From NCBI GenBank assembly GCA_964544695.1, contig CAZJDB010000052.1, positions 1-64,000 of the forward strand: a stretch of DNA of 64,000 bases, given 5' to 3'. Made by a program: the position numbers and the translations under genes. This DNA comes from Dinghuibacter sp964544695 (GTDB lineage Bacteria > Bacteroidota > Bacteroidia > Chitinophagales > Chitinophagaceae). The notes beneath the pieces were generated by a model. It was not told the origin of the DNA, did not search any database, and saw only the letters and a program-made list of their open reading frames with translations. Below are positions 60,876 through 64,000 of this stretch, piece by piece (positions within the stretch are counted from its first letter, which is position 1; each line of letters opens with the position of its first letter).

Positions 60876-61928
60876 CTAACCTTGAAATGAGTGCATCGCC
60901 TCTATCAGCGCACGGTTCTCCGGAGGCGTCCCCACCGTGATCCTCAGGCACCCTTCGCACAACATCACCCGGCTTCGGTCGCGGACAATGATACCCTTGT
61001 TAACTAAAAATTCATATATCCCATGGGGATCGGTCGTCTGGACCAACAGGAAGTTCGCATCGCTGGGATACACACGCCGAACCACCGGCAGCCCGACAAG
61101 CGCCTCCGCCAAAGATTCGCGCTCGCGGACGGTTTCCCGGATCCATTCATTGACCTGCTCCACATTTCCCAGGGCTGTTAGCGCCAGTTCCTGGGAAGCC
61201 TGGTTGATATTATAGGGAGGCTTGATCTTGTTCATCACCCCCACGATGACCGTGGAGCTGAACGCCATCCCCACCCGTAGCGCCGCCAGGCCCCAAGCTT
61301 TGGATAAGGTTTGCATCACTACGAGGTTGGGATATTCGGTCAGTTCCTGAATGAAGCTCCGGTGCCGGGAATAATTGATGTAGGCCTCGTCGATCACCAC
61401 GATACCAGGAAAATTATTGAGCACCGCCTCGATATCTCTCCGCTCCAATGCATTTCCCGTGGGGTTGTTGGGCGAACACAGGAAGATCAGCTTCGTATGC
61501 TCATCCACCGCGGCTCCCAGGGCGTCCAGGTCTAATTGGAAACCCGCGGTCAGGGGTACCTTTCTCAACGTTACGTCATTGATGTGCGCACTGACCTCGT
61601 ACATCCCATAGGTCGGCGGACATATAATCACATTATCCACACCCGGGCGGCAAAAGGCGCGGTACACGATGTCGATGACCTCGTCGCTTCCGTTCCCCAG
61701 GAAGATATGGTGCACGGGCACCCCTTTTATCTCCGAAATACGCTCCTTCAGTTTCGCCTGGAGAGGATCGGGGTAACGGTTATACGCCTCCGGCAAAGGG
61801 GACCCGAATGAATTTTCGTTGGCGTCCAGGAAAATGCGCGCGTCCCCCTTGAATTCGTCGCGCGCAGACGAATAGGGGATCAGGTTTTTGATGTTGTCGC
61901 GCAGCAGCGCGTTTATGTTGAATTGCAT
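60876..61928 (-). CDS. hisC: Histidinol-phosphate aminotransferase
   Basis: A 350-residue class I/II PLP aminotransferase. Visible elements are LDANENSFGSPL near the N-terminus, GNGSDEVIDIVYRAFC, LCSPNNPTGN, VIDEAYINYS and the PLP Lys in TLSKAWGLAALRVG, with FLLVQTTDP and CLRITVGTP at the end. The length fits the family. It starts nine nt after hisD ends. Confidence 0.96.
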   Translation of the reverse strand: MQFNINALLRDNIKNLIPYSSARDEFKGDARIFLDANENSFGSPLPEAYNRYPDPLQAKLKERISEIKGVPVHHIFLGNGSDEVIDIVYRAFCRPGVDNVIICPPTYGMYEVSAHINDVTLRKVPLTAGFQLDLDALGAAVDEHTKLIFLCSPNNPTGNALERRDIEAVLNNFPGIVVIDEAYINYSRHRSFIQELTEYPNLVVMQTLSKAWGLAALRVGMAFSSTVIVGVMNKIKPPYNINQASQELALTALGNVEQVNEWIRETVRERESLAEALVGLPVVRRVYPSDANFLLVQTTDPHGIYEFLVNKGIIVRDRSRVMLCEGCLRITVGTPPENRALIEAMHSFQG

Positions 61929-61937
61929 AACTTAATT

Positions 61938-63314
61938 TTATTCTGCGCCACCGGTGCCACGGGCACCGCTTGTGGCGGCTCCGCCGCCGCCGGGCGTTGG
62001 ACTACCGCCGGGGGCCGCGCCGCTTGTGGGACCGCCGGGCGCGGACAGCCGCACAGCCACGGCGCGCGCGTGGCCCAAAAGGCCTTCGGCTTCCGCGAGG
62101 GTGATCACGGTGGGGCCAAGATTTTTCAGGCCCCCGGGGGTCAGTTGTTGAAACGTAATTTTCTTTACAAAGCTATCCACACTCACCCCACTGTAGGCGC
62201 GGGCATACCCATTCGTGGGCAGTGTGTGATTGGTGCCGCTGGCATAATCTCCGACGCTTTCGGGGGAATAATGGCCGAGGAAAACCGAACCCGCGTTCAC
62301 GACCCGTGAAGCCAAAAACTCCGCGTCCGCGCAGGCGATGATGAGGTGCTCGGGGGCGTAGGCATTGACCAATTCAAAAGCCTCGTCCATGCCGCCCATC
62401 ACGACGATCCGGCTATGCACCAACGCCGCGGCGGCCAAATCCTTGCGCGGCAGGGCGCTCAGTTGTACCTGTACTTCGTTCATCACCTCGCCCGCCAGCG
62501 TTTCGCTGGTCGTGACCAGGAGGACCTGGCTATCGGTCCCGTGTTCGGCCTGGCTCAGGAGGTCGGCCGCCACAAAGCGGGGGATGGCCGAATCGTCGGC
62601 AAGCACGCAGACCTCGCTGGGCCCCGCGGGCATGTCGATGGCGACTCCGTTTTGCTGGACCAGTTGCTTGGCGCAGGTCACGTATTGATTGCCGGGACCG
62701 AAAATTTTGTAGACGCGGGGAATGCTTTCGGTTCCGAATGCCATGGCCCCGATCGCCTGTACCCCGCCCACGCGGAAGACCGAAGTGATGCCAACCGCGC
62801 GGGCTGCGTATAGGATGGCAGGATGAAGGTTTCCCGAGGGATCGGGCGGAGAACACAAAATGATTTCGCGGCACCCCGCGAGCCTGGCGGGGATGCCCAG
62901 CATCAACAACGTCGAAAACAAAGGTGCCGTCCCTCCGGGAATATATAAACCTACGCGTTCGATCCCAACCGACTTCCGCCAGCAACGCACCCCCGGCATG
63001 GTTTCCACCACGTTCACCCGGTCCAACTGCTGTTCATGAAAAGCCGTGATATTGGCACGGGCGAGGTCTATTGCCGCGGCCAGTTCCGCAGGTACGCGGG
63101 CGGCGCCTTCGGCGATTTCTTCCGGGGGCAGCACCAAACGCGCGATCCGCGCCCCGTCGAAGCGTTCGGTGAGGCGCAGGACGGCCGCGTCGCCGAAATC
63201 GCGCACTTCCGACAGCACCTCCGCGACTTTGGTCCGGAGGGCAGCCTCGTCCGCAGAGGGGCGGCGGAGCACCTGGGACCATTCTTCGCGGGTGGGATGA
63301 AACAACAACTGCAT
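61938..63314 (-). CDS. hisD: Histidinol dehydrogenase with Gly/Ala-rich C-terminal tail
   Basis: A 458-residue zinc enzyme doing the last two oxidation steps of histidine synthesis. Motifs are GLYIPGGTAPLFSTLLMLGI, FGPGNQYVTCAKQLVQ, DMPAGPSEVCVLAD, SQAEHGTDSQ and GHYSPESVGDYASGTNHTLPT. After RAVAVRLS the normal end of the protein is replaced by about 34 residues of Gly/Pro/Ala/Ser from GC-rich repeat-like DNA (61938-62045). That tail is unlikely to be catalytic. It shares one base with hisG and is separated by nine nt from hisC. Confidence 0.96.
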   Translation of the reverse strand: MQLLFHPTREEWSQVLRRPSADEAALRTKVAEVLSEVRDFGDAAVLRLTERFDGARIARLVLPPEEIAEGAARVPAELAAAIDLARANITAFHEQQLDRVNVVETMPGVRCWRKSVGIERVGLYIPGGTAPLFSTLLMLGIPARLAGCREIILCSPPDPSGNLHPAILYAARAVGITSVFRVGGVQAIGAMAFGTESIPRVYKIFGPGNQYVTCAKQLVQQNGVAIDMPAGPSEVCVLADDSAIPRFVAADLLSQAEHGTDSQVLLVTTSETLAGEVMNEVQVQLSALPRKDLAAAALVHSRIVVMGGMDEAFELVNAYAPEHLIIACADAEFLASRVVNAGSVFLGHYSPESVGDYASGTNHTLPTNGYARAYSGVSVDSFVKKITFQQLTPGGLKNLGPTVITLAEAEGLLGHARAVAVRLSAPGGPTSGAAPGGSPTPGGGGAATSGARGTGGAE

Positions 63315-64000
63315 CAGACGATCATTTTTTCGATGGGGACCACCAGAATGCCCTGTGCGCCTGCCGCCTTCAGCTTTTCAATGATCTCCCAAAATTGGTT
63401 TTCGCTTAAGACGCTGTGCACCGAGCTCCAGCCTTCCACCGCCAGGGGAAGGACCGTGGGGCTCTTCATTCCGGGCAGGAGCCCGATGATCTCCTCCAGA
63501 CGGTCATTGGGCGCGTTCATCAGCACATACTTATTATTGCCGGCCTTCTTCACTGCCTGGATGCGGAACAGCAGCTTGTTCAGGATGTCCATCCGCTGTG
63601 CATCCAAGGCGCCATTCCGGACCAGCACCGCCTGGGAATATAAAATGGGCTGGACCTCCACCAGTCCATTCATAAACAGGGTGCTTCCGCTGCTCACGAG
63701 GTCGCAAATGGCATCCGCCAGCCCGATACCTGGCGCGATCTCGACCGAGCCGCTGATTTCGTGGATGTCGGCTTTCACCCCGTGTTCCTTCAGGAACTTG
63801 TCCAACAAAACGGGATAGGTCGTCGCAATCCGCTTCCCCTCCAGGCAAGCGGGGCCGGGATACTCTTCTCCCCGGCGCACTGCCACCGACAGGCGGCACT
63901 TGCCGAAGCCCAGCTTCTCCACGACCTCGACGCTCCGGTTCTTTTCATACACCACATTTTCACCCACCATGCCCACGTCGGCCACGGCGTCTTCCACGTA
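63314..64000 (-). CDS. hisG: ATP phosphoribosyltransferase, long form (5' end outside window)
   Basis: The open frame runs off the right edge, so only the last ~228 codons are visible. They carry ADVGMVGENVVYEKNRSVEV, LGFGKCRLSVAV, RIATTYPVLLDKFLKEHGV, EIAPGIGLADAICDLVSSG and a C-terminal regulatory domain (about the last 75 residues, ending ILVVPIEKMIV) typical of long-form HisG. This enzyme commits PRPP to histidine and is inhibited by histidine in long forms. It shares one base with hisD. Any his promoter or leader lies outside the window. Confidence 0.95.
   Translation of the reverse strand, partial: YVEDAVADVGMVGENVVYEKNRSVEVVEKLGFGKCRLSVAVRRGEEYPGPACLEGKRIATTYPVLLDKFLKEHGVKADIHEISGSVEIAPGIGLADAICDLVSSGSTLFMNGLVEVQPILYSQAVLVRNGALDAQRMDILNKLLFRIQAVKKAGNNKYVLMNAPNDRLEEIIGLLPGMKSPTVLPLAVEGWSSVHSVLSENQFWEIIEKLKAAGAQGILVVPIEKMIV

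Overview
The window is a 64 kb stretch of a GC-rich (roughly 55-60% by eye) chromosome from the phylum Bacteroidota, most likely family Chitinophagaceae. The evidence is a set of phylum-typical families: a PorW/SprE-like C-terminus, DUF2911, GLPGLI, an outer-membrane beta-barrel family with a carboxypeptidase-like N-terminal domain, DUF4403, a SusA-like GH13, CBM20-GH77, and TlpA with an N-terminal DUF4369-like domain. Starts are mostly AT-rich and lack clear Shine-Dalgarno sequences. No rRNA, tRNA, CRISPR array, insertion sequence or prophage was seen. Gene density is high and many neighbours overlap by 4 nt (ATGA).

Layout. 1-4.7 kb: end of a gliding/type-IX-secretion TPR protein, a pair of related long hairpins, a class A penicillin-binding protein, DUF2911 and a PEP-mutase-like enzyme. 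4.7-8.7 kb (minus): L,D-transpeptidase, RlpA-like protein, outer-membrane protein, then a Fic enzyme preceded by an array of CCGCA-N4-TGCGG palindromes. 8.7-26.5 kb: alpha-glucan metabolism (glgB, SusA-like GH13 plus an SLC45-like transporter, glgC, glgA, ROK kinase, malQ), with a beta-barrel/GLPGLI pair, a PIN toxin-antitoxin pair, a dipeptide epimerase and an ATPase remnant in between. 26.5-49.7 kb: housekeeping and envelope genes (dnaK, two MFS or membrane proteins, an ABC-F protein, glucose dehydrogenase, a GH63-like glucosidase with a methyltransferase, a double-core hybrid histidine kinase, a CorC-like protein, an SPFH/Arc pair, a CE2-like esterase, TlpA).

49.7-64 kb (all minus): one long biosynthetic block, hisG-hisD-hisC-cytochrome c-hisB, then a trp attenuator and trpEGDCFBA, then hisH-acetyltransferase-hisA-hisF-hisIE. 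The whole tryptophan operon sits inside the histidine operon. It is preceded by a recognisable leader peptide with three consecutive Trp codons and a terminator hairpin. trpA overlaps hisH by 4 nt, so the distal histidine genes should be transcribed from the trp control region.

The most notable items are the trp-in-his nesting with its attenuator, the Fic operator array, an ABC-F protein with one doubly degenerate ATP site, a PBP1A lacking the usual SxN asparagine, and a recurring pattern of short GC-rich tandem duplications (15, 24 and 26 nt) inside or at the ends of genes. All calls come from reading the sequence and from memory of protein families; no database search was run.
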